Source of the DNA: Centroberyx gerrardi
Taxonomy: Eukaryota > Chordata > Actinopteri > Beryciformes > Berycidae
Direction of reading: 5' to 3'
NCBI RefSeq assembly: GCF_048128805.1
Contig: NC_136012.1
Location: 10,452,621 to 10,516,620, forward strand
DNA: 64,000 nucleotides
Shown here one piece after another: positions 12,005-23,905 of this stretch. A program made the position numbers and the translations under genes. The notes under the pieces were generated by a model. The model saw only the letters and a program-made list of their open reading frames with translations. It was not told the origin of the DNA and searched no databases. How positions within the stretch are numbered: position 1 is the first letter of the stretch; each line of letters starts with the position of its first letter.

Positions 12005-12974
12005 ATTACCCTTTATGACAAGCAATTCATGTGTTTTTGTTTGCTTTTAAGTAATGTGAGAAACCACGTTTTTCTCATTTAAGTGATCCACTCATTTCCC
12101 AACCTAGGTAATTTACAATGTGTTACTGTTAATGTTCCCAAAAATGCAACTTTTTTTTTATGTCAAAAACTGACCGTTGTGTGCACTAATAATTATCAAT
12201 TAAGTGATTACCTATCAATCAATTAAAAATATGAAGTGATTAATTAATTTGATGTTTAACTTGCACAACTATAAAGATGCTTATGATAAATATTAAACAA
12301 GTGATTAAATGAGTCACTTAATTCCACTGCATAATTCTGGTGAACAGGAGAGCTACCATAACCATGGTCAAGAACCATCAATAAGATCTTACCCAGCTGA
12401 CTAACAATATCCTAAGTTGATATCATTGCTAAGAATTATTGATTAACCACCAAGTGATGTTAGTTACAGTTATATAAGCACTTATTAATTAATCAAGAAG
12501 GACATTATTAACTTAATTTATCATTACATCACAGTTTATGTATTCATTACCTCTCTGTTAGCCACTGGTAATTGTAATGCTAATGAATTATGTTGTGTGT
12601 GTGCTCATATTAAGAAGTGACATGGGAACATATCAGTAGTCGCAGGTTAGTTCCGCTAATTACACTAATCATGTGTGGCTATATTTGCTCCTCCATTGTA
12701 CGGCCCTTGGAGAAGACAGTCCTGTGGCCTACCTGGTCATTTTCAAACATCCTCCATCATGTGCAGATATTCAGTCTTCCTTACCATGCTCAAGAGTTGT
12801 TTTAATGTTTTGAATATTAATTAATCCTTACTTATTGTTACTTGACCATTACATACTACTCTGTGTGCCCCTCCAAGTAAAGTGTAGATCAATACTACAT
12901 TACTTTAAGTTTTAACTTATGACTAAGAGATGGCTAGTTACTGTAACTTCTCTTTGTGAATGAATCTAAAATAT

Positions 12975-13184
12975 TTGGTCACACTTTAGTCCAATGTTGA
13001 TACTCAACTGCCAATCAAGTGACTATAATGTGCCACTAAAAAGTTTACTGAGTTTCAAGTGATACTCATAATTGAGTCAGGTTCGAGTTAGGTTAATGTT
13101 TTAGTGACACTTTGTTGAACATATACTTTTTGTCACCTGATAGTTAAGTATCAACATTGGACTATCAAAATAAAGTGTTACCAA
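12975..13184. mobile_element. MITE-like element with imperfect terminal inverted repeats
   Basis: The left end TTGGTCACACTTTAGTCC and the right end (reverse complement TTGGTAACACTTTATTTTGA) are related, and both continue into CCAATGTTGATAC. Length is about 210 bp with no coding capacity. Starts of the type GGTAACACTTTA are common in non-autonomous DNA transposons of fish. No clear target duplication was found. Confidence 0.6.
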
Positions 13185-14161
13185 CTATTTTGTCTTTCTC
13201 ATCATGTAAAGATAACAAACTAGCTACTAAACAAATTCAAATGGGCTTAAACTAATGAATATGATTAAAGTGAACATACTGAGCATAGTGTTGTAGTGTT
13301 TAAGTCCAGAGTCCAGATTTTGGGCTCAATCTGGAGTCATTTGTTATGGCTATTAACTCAACTTTGACTCAACAGTAGATGAATTGGATTTAAACGTTCC
13401 TGGGTTTGATGGTAGTATAGAAATATGGAAAAAAGGGCACTGACAGAATATGTTTAACTCTATTGTAAATATTAAACATTGCTTTTTGCACTCAAGTTGA
13501 AAAAGTTTTTTGTGTCCAAATCTTTCTCTCCTATTGGACTGCTTACCTGACAACCTAATTAGAAGTATTAGCTAGAAAGCTAACTTTTTTTCTATTTAAG
13601 CCCTACCTCATTTCTTATTTGTTTTTGTATTTTGTTTGTTAATAGTGAGTGCATGGTAATGTTAATAGCATTACTGAGTGATTTACATTCCACCTTCTGT
13701 AAACCCCAGTCTCGTAGTATTGGATCTGGTCTTAAGTCTATGTGCACTGTAGACAAGTTCCCAGAGCAGAATGTGACCGTTACTCATTTGTATGTTCTCA
13801 GCATATTTTAAAGGGCCATTGATATTCCTTTTTATTTTAAAGCAGCTTCACTCAGACTAAGCTGAAACACTACTATTGCAAATTGGCCTTGGACTCAGAC
13901 TCAACTGGTCCATGAGATTCAGTCGTTCAACAAACACACTGATGGTGACGAGTGAAGACATGAAAACAATCTTCATATCACAAAATAGGACTATTCATTA
14001 GAATGGTTTAAAAACCATACTGTAGTTCCCTTGGCTGGATTTTTATATTTTAGATTATGATCATATATCTCATCCAAGAGGAAACAACAATTATTTAAAC
14101 TAAAGGACAGCACAACTGTCATCAAAGGGACCTCATATCCCACTGTAGTGGCCTACATCCC

Positions 14162-14297
14162 TAGCCTGGTAAGACCATCCTGATCACGTGACCTCACATT
14201 CTGTTTTGCTCCACGGATCAGTCTGATGATGATGAATCTGATCCATGGAGCGAAACAGAATGTGAGGTTGCGTGATCAGGATGGTCTTACCAGGCTA
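14162..14297. mobile_element. Palindromic (foldback) MITE with 9-bp target duplication
   Basis: Two 60-bp arms (14162-14221 and 14238-14297) are inverted copies with about four mismatches around a 16-bp loop. The ends are TAGCCTGGT and ACCAGGCTA. The 9-bp direct repeat CTACATCCC flanks it exactly (14153-14161 and 14298-14306). A 9-bp target duplication suggests a Mutator-like source. It could fold into a long hairpin as RNA. Confidence 0.85.
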
Positions 14298-14859
14298 CTA
14301 CATCCCCAGTAGAACAGTTGTGTTGGACTAATGTAAGTTGAGCAGAAAAACAGATAATAGAAACAGATCTAAATATTGTTTTTCTTCGTGGTAAAGCACT
14401 GTGCCAATATAAACTTCTCCAACATTAGAGTGAAACAACAATAAGAATAATAATAAGAAAGAGTAGATATATTGCCAATCTACAAATTTAGCACTACATG
14501 ACCAGAAACAGATCTCCAACACAAATTTACCAAACATAGACAAAATGGGAGTGCTATTAATAATTGCATTAATTTTTTTCTCGCCAAATATAGCTCATAT
14601 TTATTTCATATTTATTATTTATTATCATAACAGAGAGTGTTTCCACCTAACAAGTCTGAATATTCATATGGTTTACACAAGACAAATAAAGCATCATGTC
14701 CATATGTGTATGAAAAAACATATGCATGTTGGCATTGTAGATTTTTCACAAGAAGACACCAAAAACAGTCAACAGAAAACTACTGTTGGCAACCAAATAG
14801 AGGGTGGTAGAGGTAATCAAGCCATTGCAGTTTCAGATTCTAATCCAGTAGGGGGTTTA

Positions 14860-14880
14860 TTCAGCACTAAGGACAGAACC
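14860..14880 (+). promoter_or_regulatory. RE1/NRSE in the V3-V4 spacer
   Basis: TTCAGCACT-AA-GGACAG: one change in the left half-site, right half intact. It lies about 4.4 kb upstream of the V3 promoter and only about 430 bp from the 3' end of V4. Confidence 0.65.
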
Positions 14881-15313
14881 CATATGACCACAGACCAAAG
14901 GACACTGAACTATCCCACTATTTCAACAGTTACCTCAATTAGAAGCATTACATTTTACGAATCTACAACAACATTTTAAACTCATTTCACCCCGTTCATT
15001 TTGTTTCTGAATGATTCAAATATGGAGTTCCAAGCAAAAATTTATTAGAAAATCGTTGAGGAAAGGTTTCAAGAATAATGAACTGACTCCACTCCAAGAC
15101 ATGATTAACATGTGATATTTATGTTAACTTGAACTGTTCAGACAAAATTTGTCAAAAATAAATAAAATATCTACCAAATATGAAAACAAGCGAACTGAGG
15201 TCAAAACCCATTAGGCACAAGAATCAATTTTTATGAACAACATAGCTGATTCAAACCAAAATGGTCTAATCACCTACAGGAGAGGCCGATTGAAATCTGA
15301 AACTTGCTCCTAC

Positions 15314-17713
15314 CTCTGGGGAACCATCACAATCTCCAAATACATCAGCAAAGTGTGTTGGACTTTTCCTCAGCGTCTGATCAGCAGGCAGTGTGTTGTC
15401 ATTGTAAGATCTCACGAACTTGAAGTCACTAGTTCTAGAACCCGTTGTCAAGTAGGCGTCATAATTGTAAGTGCTGCGTAAAGTTCCTGTGCCGTCAACC
15501 TCTGAGTAATTGGGAGGAAGATAATTACTGGGTATGGCGACCGCTCCGTCAAACAACAGTCTAGGCTTTCTCCTGCGACAAAACCTCACACCCAGGATGA
15601 CAATAACGAAGGTCAGGAAAAAAGTGGAGACGGACACCAGCGCGATGATCAGATAAGAAGTCAATTTGGATTTGGTCACATCGTAAGACATATCCTTCAG
15701 CTCTGGCACTTCAGCCAAGTTATCGGAAATAAGTAAATATATGGCACAGGTGGCAGAGAGAGGGGGCTGTCCGTTATCTTTCACTGCCACAATAAGATTT
15801 TGTTTCATGCTGTCAGATTCAGAAATGTCTCGCTGTGTCCTGATCTCTCCACTGTGGAGACCAATAGTGAAAAGTCCCGGATCAGTGGATTTGACTATAT
15901 AATAGGACAGCCAGGCGTTCTGGCCGGAGTCCGCGTCCACCGCTATCACCTTGGACACCAGAGAGCCTCCGTGCGCAACTTTGGGGACAAGCTCGGTCAT
16001 GAAGGAGTTGCCCTCCGGGGCGGGGTACAGTATCTGAGGAGAGTTGTCATTCACATCCGTTATGAAAAAACTGACGGTAACGTTGCTGCTGAGCGGCGGA
16101 GAACCGTTGTCTCTGGCCATCACGTGGACTTTAAAGCTCCTGAACTGTTCATAATCAAACGACTTCACAGCATGGATCACCCCCGTGTCTCCGTTAACGG
16201 ATAGATAGGAGGACACCAGGGCACCGTTCACCTCACCAGGTAAAAGAGAATAAATCACTGTACCGTTTTGTCTCCAGTCTAGATCTCGAGCAGTAACGGA
16301 ACATAAAGTGGAGCCAGGTTTGTTGTTTTCAGTCACGTAGGCGCTGTAGTACTGTTCCTCAAACACAGGTGGGTTGTCGTTGACGTCAGCTACAGTTAAC
16401 TGAACACTTTTAGAGGAGGACAGAGGAGGAGAGCCCTCGTCGGTGGCAGTGATTGTAATGTTGTAATCAGATATTAGTTCACGGTCCAGTTGGCCCATGG
16501 TCACCAGAGAATAGTAGTTTTTGATGGAGTGAACCAACTTAAAAGGGACGTTTTGCTGAATGGAGCAGCGCACCTGTCGGTTATTCTCAGAGTCTCTATC
16601 CTGCACGTTAATGATGCCCACCTCTGTACCAGGTGACACGTTCTCTGGAATGGGATTAGTCAGAGATTTTAAATATATCACAGGAGCGTTATCATTTACA
16701 TCGGTGATATCTATTATAACTTTTGCATTTGCGGTAAGACCATATCCATCCTTTGCTTCAATTCGCATTTCATATGTTGTCCCTTCCTCAAAATCAATAG
16801 GACCACTTACTTGTATTAAGCCAGTTTTCTGGTTTACTGTAAATAATTTGGCAGCTAAATCAGAAATGCGGCTGAACTCATAAGATACCTCTCCATTCAG
16901 TCCCTCATCAACATCAGTAGCACTTACTCTAACCACTACAGTATCTACATCAGAGTTTTCAGGCAGAGTAGCTTTATAGACGGCCTGGCTAAACACTGGG
17001 GCGTTATCATTGGCATCCAGCACAGTGATTTGTATGACTACAGTACCTGATCTCTGAGGAGAGCCACCATCAAGAGCTGTCAACAATAAGCTCATCTCCC
17101 TTTTTTCCTCCCGGTCTAATTCTTTGTATAGTATTAATTCACTATACTTCCCCCCGTCTGCATTGGTATTGACTTTTAGGTCAAAATGATCATTTCTCTC
17201 CAGTTTGTAACCCTGCACGTCGTTGTCATTTATGTCTGGGTCGTTAGCCTCATTTATAGGGAAGAGTGCTCCTTTGTCGGCGGATTCACTAATTTCGATC
17301 TTGACTAAATCCTTCGGGAATATGGGCGCGTTGTCATTGATGTCCTGAATGTGAAGTGATACGTGATGCATTTCCAAGGGTCCTTCTAAGACTAATTCAA
17401 ATCTAATGATACATGAAATCTTTTCGCCACAAAGCTCCTCTCTGTCAATTCTCTCAGCTACAACCAAATCCCCGTTCCGAGTATTAATGTCACAAAATCG
17501 TTTACGGTTCCCTTCAATATCGATACGAGCATTTCGAGAGGACAATCTTCCCACCTCAAGTCCAAGATCTTTGGCTATATTCCCAATAACAGATCCGCGT
17601 TTCATCTCCTCTTGAATAGAATAGGTCACGTCTCCATAAACGAGGTGCAGCGTTTGAATAAAGAAAACACAGCCGCAGAAAAGGCCGAGGGGGGAGAATC
17701 CTTTGTTTCCCAT
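15314..17713 (-). CDS. pcdh2g: V4: protocadherin gamma-like variable exon
   Basis: 800 codons from [10 protein letters not shown]; signal peptide ends near HLVYG. EC1 has CGEKISC. EC2 is marked by [19 protein letters not shown]3 is marked by [20 protein letters not shown]7 has the same EC1-EC3 but a different 3' half, so V4 is the unrecombined version. EC5 has TARDLDW (Pro to Leu) and [10 protein letters not shown]. The extracellular stalk ends [13 protein letters not shown], where most exons have DESNSK, and the cytoplasmic part has [14 protein letters not shown]4 is thus slightly outside the homogenised group. The donor is GAG|GTAGGA at 15314. Its 3' flank is an older relative of the V2/V3 flank. 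Confidence 0.96.
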
Positions 17714-17910
17714 TTAGACACAAAACCTCCACAGCTTACAGAAAAGTCCACATGTATTATTGTTCAGAAACAAAAGCAAACCCAGTCAGCGTTGATGTTA
17801 CTCAGAACTGCACAAAGAAAATCTGATCGAACCCTCCACGACTTTAATCTAAAGACAAGAAGGTCCAGATTAAATGACGACACAGTAGGTGGGGATGTGT
17901 TATTCTTGAA

Positions 17911-17934
17911 CTGGTGAACAGCGACACGGTGAGT
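17911..17934 (-). promoter_or_regulatory. CSE promoter element of V4
   Basis: Plus strand ctggtgaacagcgacacggt. The CGCT core is intact, 198 bp upstream of the ATG. A GGTGGG box lies at 17888-17893. Confidence 0.82.
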
Positions 17935-18051
17935 CCTTTTTAATAGTTACACGTGACAGAGCAACACAAAAAAAGGTATTGATAAAGCTGCGTCCCTCGA
18001 ATTTTTGACTTAAAACCATGTAAACCACGTTCCTATAAGAAAGTCATATAG

Positions 18052-18386
18052 TTTTTTTTGTATACTTTATTATCCCCGTGGGGAAATTTGCCCTCTGCAT
18101 TTGACCCATCCTATACACACACTAGGAGCAGTGGGCAGCCGCAGCACAGCGCCCGGGGACCAACTCCAGTTCTTTTGCCAGTGCCTTGGTCAGGAGCACT
18201 GACAGGAGCACCAACCCCAACATACATGTCTTTGATGGTGGGAGGAAACCGGAGCACCCGGCACACAAACACGGGGACAACATGCAAACTCCACACAGAA
18301 AGGACCTGGGACGGACCGGGGTTCGAACCCACGATCTTCTTGCTGTGAGGCAACAGTGCTAACCACTGAGCCACCTTGCCGTCCCG
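18052..18386 (-). mobile_element. tRNA-derived SINE (DANA/mermaid, V-SINE type)
   Basis: Read on the minus strand from 18386. There is a tRNA-like head with A box (TGGCTCAGTGG, 18363-18373) and B box (GGGTTCGAACCCC, about 18318-18330). The central part is typical of fish SINEs (GGAGTTTGCATGTT, GGTGCTCCGGTTTCC). The tail ends GGGGATAATAAAGTATAC plus a short A-run (T-run on the plus strand). It looks full length. The paralogous site upstream of V7 (about 30935-30950) is empty, so it inserted after the block duplication. No clean target duplication could be read; a few bases at the site seem to be replaced. Confidence 0.88.
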
Positions 18387-18528
18387 CATAAAAATAGTTT
18401 AACATAAAAAAAAAAAGTTTTACAAACAAGAGCACGTCGATCTTTAGAAAAATACACGGTTGGTTGTTCTTGCAAGACTATTGTTTTCATTCCCCTCGGC
18501 TACAAGCACCTGACCAAAGAGCCATTCG

Positions 18529-18549
18529 ATCAGCACCATGGAGAGCTAC
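18529..18549 (+). promoter_or_regulatory. RE1-like site upstream of V4
   Basis: ATCAGCACC-AT-GGAGAG: one change in each half-site. About 600 bp upstream of the V4 promoter. The paralogue at 31082 has the same pattern. Confidence 0.6.
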
Positions 18550-19273
18550 AGTTTTCAAATATGGTAACGAATGAGGATTTTTTTCACTTCTGAAAAACTC
18601 TCTCGGTTATAGATAATGATGTTGTGATATTTTGCAAGAAAACATACATGGTCCCGATCTCATAACGCCCCTCTAACTTAAGATTGCAATCTTATGTGAT
18701 CACGAGAAAAAAACTTTACAAGTCAAACATTTTAAAATCATTGCTTGCTGCACTAATCAAACTATCGTTGATCATCATATCGCATAAAACACAATGACCA
18801 AATTTAACATCACTGAAAGAAAGCAAAAACCCGAATAAATATGATCAGATTCCAGTTACTGATAAGGCAGTCAGTCAAATGATAGTCATTTTACAATTTT
18901 CAAACAAATACAGTACACTAATACACCTTGCAAATTATATCTCCACATTGAATTATAAGATCCATTTGCCGCAAGTTAAACGGAAGAGACCCAGATAAAA
19001 AGTCTGTCTGCAAAGCGGATGATTAATTTTGACATAATAGTACAACCACCGAAGAGAGACATTATGTGGTTTCACAATCTAGTCTAATTCACCACTACTT
19101 TGTGGCTACTGGATGATATGTCTTTCACGAAAGTAACAACAAAACGTGCAGAGCCAACACTCATTCAAGCCACGTCTTAAAACAATCATGCAGGGAGATG
19201 ACATAAGAGCTATAAAAAGTGGATGTAATACACATAGGTATATAATATTCATTCATGTCCACTTTGAACGTAC

Positions 19274-21649
19274 CTCTGTGGAAACCGCGGAGTCTCCAAA
19301 TGTCCCAGTAAAGTCTGCTGGACTTTTTCTTAGAGTCTGGTCAGCAGGCAGTGTGTTGTCATTGTAAGATGTCACGAACTTGAAGTCACTGGTTCTAGAA
19401 CCCGTTGTCAGGTAGGCGTCATAATTGTAAGTGCTGCGTAAAGTTCCTGTGCCGTCAACCTCTGCATAATTGGGAGGAAGATAAGCGCTGGGGATGGCGA
19501 CCGCTCCGTCAAACAACAGTCTGGGCTTTCTCCTGCGACAAAACCTCACACCCAGGATGACAATAATGAAGGTCAGGAAAAAGGTGGAGACGGACACCAG
19601 AGCGATGATCAGATATGAGGTCAGCTTGGAATTGCTCTCATCATAAGACATATCTTTCAGTTCTGGCACTTCAGCCAAGTTATCAGAAATAAGTAAAAAC
19701 ATGGCACAGGTGACCGACAGAGAGGGTTGTCCGTTATCTTTCACTGCCACAATAAGGTTCTGTTTCATGCTGTCAGATTCAGAAATGTCCCGCTGTGTCC
19801 TGATCTCTCCGCTGTTGAGACCGATAGTGAAAAGTCCAGGATCAGTGGATTTGACTATATGATAGGACAGCCAGGCGTTCTGTCCGGAGTCCGCGTCCAC
19901 TGCTATCACCTTGGACACCAGAGAGCCTCCGTGCGCAGCTTTGGGGACAAGCTCGGTCATGAAGGAGTTTCCCTCCGGGGCGGGGTAAAGTATCTGAGGA
20001 GAGTTGTCATTCACATCTGTTATGAAGACACTGACGGTCACGTTGCTGCTGAGCGGAGGAGAACCGTTGTCTCTGGCCATCACGTGGACTTTAAAGCTCC
20101 TGAACTGTTCATAATCAAACGACCTCACAGCGTGGATCACCCCCGTGTCTCCGTTAACGGACAGATAGGAGGACACCGGGGCACCGTTCACTTCATCAGG
20201 TAAAAGAGAATAAATCACTGTACCGTTTTGTCTCCAGTCTGGGTCTCGAGCAGTAACGGAACATAAAGTGGAGCCAGGTTTGTTATTTTCAGTTACGTAG
20301 GCGCTGTAGGACTGTTCCTCAAACACAGGTGGGTTATCGTTGACGTCGGCTACTGACAGCTGAACAATTTTAGAGGAGGACAGAGGAGGAGAGCCCTCGT
20401 CGGTGGCAGTGATAGCAATATTGTAATCAGACACTAGTTCACGGTCCAGTTGTCCCGTGGTCACCAGAGAATAGTAGTTTTTGATGGAGGGAACCAACTT
20501 AAAAGGGACGTGTTGCTGAATGGAGCAGCGGACCTGCCGGTTATTTTCAGAGTCTGCATCCTGCACGTTAATGATGCCCACCTCTGTGCCAGGTGACACG
20601 TTCTCTGGTAAATGATTAGTCAGAGATTTCAAATAGATTACAGGAGTGTTGTCATTTACATCAGTGATCTCAACGGTTACCTTTGTGTATGACGATAACC
20701 CTAAACCATCCTTTGCTTTAATGCGCAATTCGTATGTTGTAACAGTTTCAAAGTCAATGGTACCGTTGACTCTTATTTTTCCTGTTTTACGGTCAATACT
20801 AAAAACTTTCCTCACATCCTCTGAAACATGTCCAAAATCATAAATTACATCTCCATGTACTCCTTCATCTGCATCAGTAGCAGTCACTGTTAACACTACT
20901 GTATCTAGAGGAGAGTTTTCAGGCAGACTGGCTTCATAGACGGCCTGGCTAAACACTGGAGCATTATCATTAGCATCCAGTACAGTGATGTGTATTAGTA
21001 CAGTACCTGATCTTTGTGGTGTGCCACTATCAGTAGCTGTGAGAAGCAAATTAATCTCCTGTTGTTTCTCGCGGTCAAGCTCTTTTTCAAGAACAAGCTC
21101 AATACTATTGTCATTAACAGCCAGAAGAAAATTATCATTCTTTTCCAGATTGTATCCCTGAACTGAATTTTGTCCTACATCGGCGTCACGTGCCTCCTCT
21201 ATCAAGAAACGAGCTCCTCTGACTGCTAACTCGTTAATTTCAATATTGATGGATTCTTCGTTAAATTGTGGGGAGTTGTCGTTAATATCTTGAACGTGTA
21301 GACTAATACGATGCAGCTCTAGAGGATTCTCCAGCACAAGTTCATGTTGTAGGATGCATGACGCCTTTTGCCCACAAAACCCCTCTCGGTCAATCCTGTC
21401 GGCTACAATTAAATCTCCGTTACTTAGGTTGATGTCGCAATACCTTTTGCGATTCCCTTCGGTGTCAATACGGGCCTTTCTAGTGGATAGATTGCCCGTC
21501 TCCAGCCCGAGATCCTTCGCTATATTCCCAATAACAGATCCGCGTTTCATCTCCTCTGGAAAAGAATAGCTCACATCTCCATATACGGAATGCCACGGAA
21601 GCAAGAAAACGAAGCAGCACATGAGTAAGGTGAATCCTTTGCGACCCAT
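19274..21649 (-). CDS. pcdh2g: V5: protocadherin gamma-like variable exon
   Basis: 792 codons from [10 protein letters not shown] (an upstream in-frame Met at 21718 is unlikely, by alignment with V1). Signal peptide 1-24; EC1 25-129 with CGQKASC at 92-98; EC2 130-233; EC3 234-338; EC4 339-443; EC5 444-552; EC6 553 to about 660; membrane helix about 676-701; CRRRKPR at 704-710; cytoplasmic rest 711-792. Calcium-linker motifs: DINDN 121-125, DANDN 225-229, DVNDN 330-334, 435-439 and 545-549. EC2 lacks the extra loop of V2-V4 ([16 protein letters not shown]). EC6 has [10 protein letters not shown], a local change. It ends STE|GTACG. V1 is its close duplicate in the preceding block. Confidence 0.96.
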
Positions 21650-21846
21650 TGTAGCAATGTAGTGCTTATAGAGGAGCGGTCTTCTCTGAGATGAACCAAT
21701 ACAGTAAGGGTTATACAATCAACGAAAATCGACAGCTCTCCACAGCTATTGTGTCTGTAGCCTCGCCAGTCAACAGCAACTCAAAAATGACTCATTGTAT
21801 TCATCTACACACCAGAGGGTGGAGTAATGGAAATATCTCGTGTAGA

Positions 21847-21870
21847 CTGGCAGATAGCGACACCGTGAGT
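21847..21870 (-). promoter_or_regulatory. CSE promoter element of V5
   Basis: Identical to the V1 copy over its core (ctggcagatagcgacaccgt), about 200 bp upstream of the ATG. Confidence 0.82.
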
Positions 21871-23282
21871 GGAGTTAAGAAATAGCAGTTAAGAGATATT
21901 TGTTCCCTTTAAGCACATGTGTAATCATAATATTAATATAATATCAAAAACGATTGAAATCGGTTCTCGTATACGCAGAGATACCCAAACGATATAAGTA
22001 AATAATATCAGGCAATTGTATTCATCAAGTAAAACAGAGCATCCAGGGAATGCAACTAGGCTGTTATTTTTTTATTTTTTTTATGTGTTATCAAAACGCA
22101 ATCAATTACGTGTCCTCAATATGTTACAATCAGGTATTGTTTAGACTGGTAGAGGAGATTTGCTTGCATGGCAAGGAAAGTGAAGGCACCATTATCGTGG
22201 ATGAAAATAGTTTCTTCAAAGCCCAGGACACGCTGAAAACAAACTAAAACGGTCAAAGGTCGCCTCCAACTCAAAATGACATCATGTGACGTGAAGTCTA
22301 ATTGCTAACAGGTCGTCGATAAAACTGTGGAATAAGCTGACATTAAATCCTTACATTGGAAAGAAACCGAACATCACGGACAACTGGATTTCTGTGGAGA
22401 AGCACACTTTCCCCTCGTAGTATTGCTTTAGAATCGCATTTATCATTCTCAGCATAAAACATTCCTCCTCCATAATCCCATCAATTCACTCTGGCTACAG
22501 TAGGTAGAAGACCAGTAAGAAAAAAGTTTTAACAACGCTGTATAGTTGATGTTGTACGTATGAATCAATATGTATGAAAATAACCTACTAGCTTGAGAGC
22601 AGAAGTCATTCACAAGTTTTCTTAAAATTGTTGTTCATTGTAAATCAAGACTAAATCACATAGGACAGAAAATGACTGCTGCACTGGTCTCTATGGGTTG
22701 AAACTTTCAAGCATGTTGCACTTCTGACCATACCCCAATCAGCGGTGTCAAAGCAGATGTTTTCCATTAGCTGTAGAAGGCAAAATCTCTGCTTTGACAT
22801 CACTGAACACATGACATCACTATGAGATCTGTAATTACTTAAAGTGACTTTGCACAAAAAAAAGTAAAACTTAGCAGAAACTTTCTAAAGGAGAGGATGT
22901 CCGAGGGACTTTAATAAGGCGCCTTTAACACCGCACGTCATATAAAAGCATAGATGCTCAGACGGTTCAAACCCCCGCTAAACTCCTCCACTGCTTCCAC
23001 TGGATAGTAAGACACATAAATACATTTAAATTATGTTCTCACGGGTTACTTTAAGGGCTCAACAAGAAAAAGACAGAGGTTAACTAATCCTAAAAAAAAG
23101 CATGTCTGTGTTGATGCAATTCCCAAGATGCAAACATCAATTGCATGAGACGTATCAAGCCTAAACAAAGTGGATGTCAAGAAAAGGAGCCTTGCGTAAC
23201 ATTTGATCATATTGGAATGTTATTTTTACAAATGCAGAAAACCAAAACGGTCGCAAAAGCAGCATGAACAATTGATGGGCAG

Positions 23283-23303
23283 TTCAGCACCATGGACAGA
23301 GAC
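23283..23303 (+). promoter_or_regulatory. RE1/NRSE upstream of V5
   Basis: TTCAGCACC-AT-GGACAG; same sequence as the site at 2674. Confidence 0.8.
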
Positions 23304-23375
23304 ACTTAAGAATAATTCAGCGAATGAAATGATCTTCTGAGACGCAAACATCAGACAAGTAACATACAAACTGAC

Positions 23376-23376
<1 letters not shown>

Positions 23377-23432
<56 letters not shown>
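23377..23432. repeat. (GATA)n microsatellite
   Basis: About 14 uninterrupted units; paralogue of 2767-2821. Confidence 0.96.
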
Positions 23433-23433
<1 letters not shown>

Positions 23434-23905
23434 GCTCGTGAAATCCCTTAAAGCCCGTCGAAAAAAATGAAGGCAAACCACAATAGGCACAACTACCCAT
23501 TACAACGCACAAAGTACATTTAAAATCTAAAGTGTTCAGACAACGTCGTCAGTAGGCTATGAGTTGGATAAGGAATCCCAAATAACACGTTTTCACTTTT
23601 AAAGGACAAAAAAGGTGTGGTGAAAAATTACGTTTAATAATTAAGCGATTTCTTTTAGAAAAGTCGACATCACTGTTTATTCATAGGGTTATTCATATCA
23701 CTGGGACGTCCCAATGAGGTCAATAGCCATTCAAAACAAGCATACATTTTTATGAACAGCATGGTTTGGACAAACCAAAACAATTGTTTCTATTCACGTA
23801 CAGGGAAAGACCAATAAAAATTGACAGATTTCAAAAGAGCCTGAATTGGCGGACTCGGAAAGTTTGACAAATCTTGTCCAATTGAATTCTGAAACTTGCC
23901 CTTAC

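Larger units (their letters stand above)
10227..15313. other. Long spacer V3-V4, transposon-rich, no gene
   Basis: About 5.1 kb, the longest spacer in the window and the only one with no paralogous copy. It holds the V3 promoter, a half-decayed RE1, a MITE-like AT-rich fragment (about 10821-10925), a TG microsatellite, a MITE with imperfect inverted ends, a palindromic MITE and a further RE1 near V4. Short open frames here (for example 14545-14979 on the plus strand, 10911-11195 on the minus strand) lack any recognisable domain. From about 11.2 to 12.9 kb I recognise nothing else. Confidence 0.75.
17714..19273. other. Spacer V4-V5: promoter of V4, SINE, RE1, 3' flank of V5
   Basis: No gene is seen. 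It aligns with the V7-V8 spacer (30591-31804) along its whole length, apart from the SINE at 18052-18386, which the other copy lacks. Confidence 0.82.
21650..23905. other. Spacer V5-V6: promoter of V5, RE1, microsatellite, 3' flank of V6
   Basis: No gene is seen. It is the paralogue of 847-3294, with the same order of elements. About 190 bp present in that copy (2090-2280) are missing near 22870-22890. Confidence 0.82.

Noticed and set aside
14545-14979. 144-codon plus-strand frame in the V3-V4 spacer
   Set aside because: No domain, no homologous frame elsewhere in the window, and it runs over an RE1 site and AT-rich sequence.
15800-16204. Plus-strand open frames opposite every exon (for example 15800-16204, 24446-24685, 62851-63240), similar to each other
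   Set aside because: They are antisense shadows of the homogenised EC4-EC6 coding sequence. Their mutual likeness follows from the sense strand, and they have no start context or known domain.
18318-18373. tRNA gene suggested by A and B boxes
   Set aside because: The boxes belong to the tRNA-derived head of a SINE; no cloverleaf with an acceptor stem is present.
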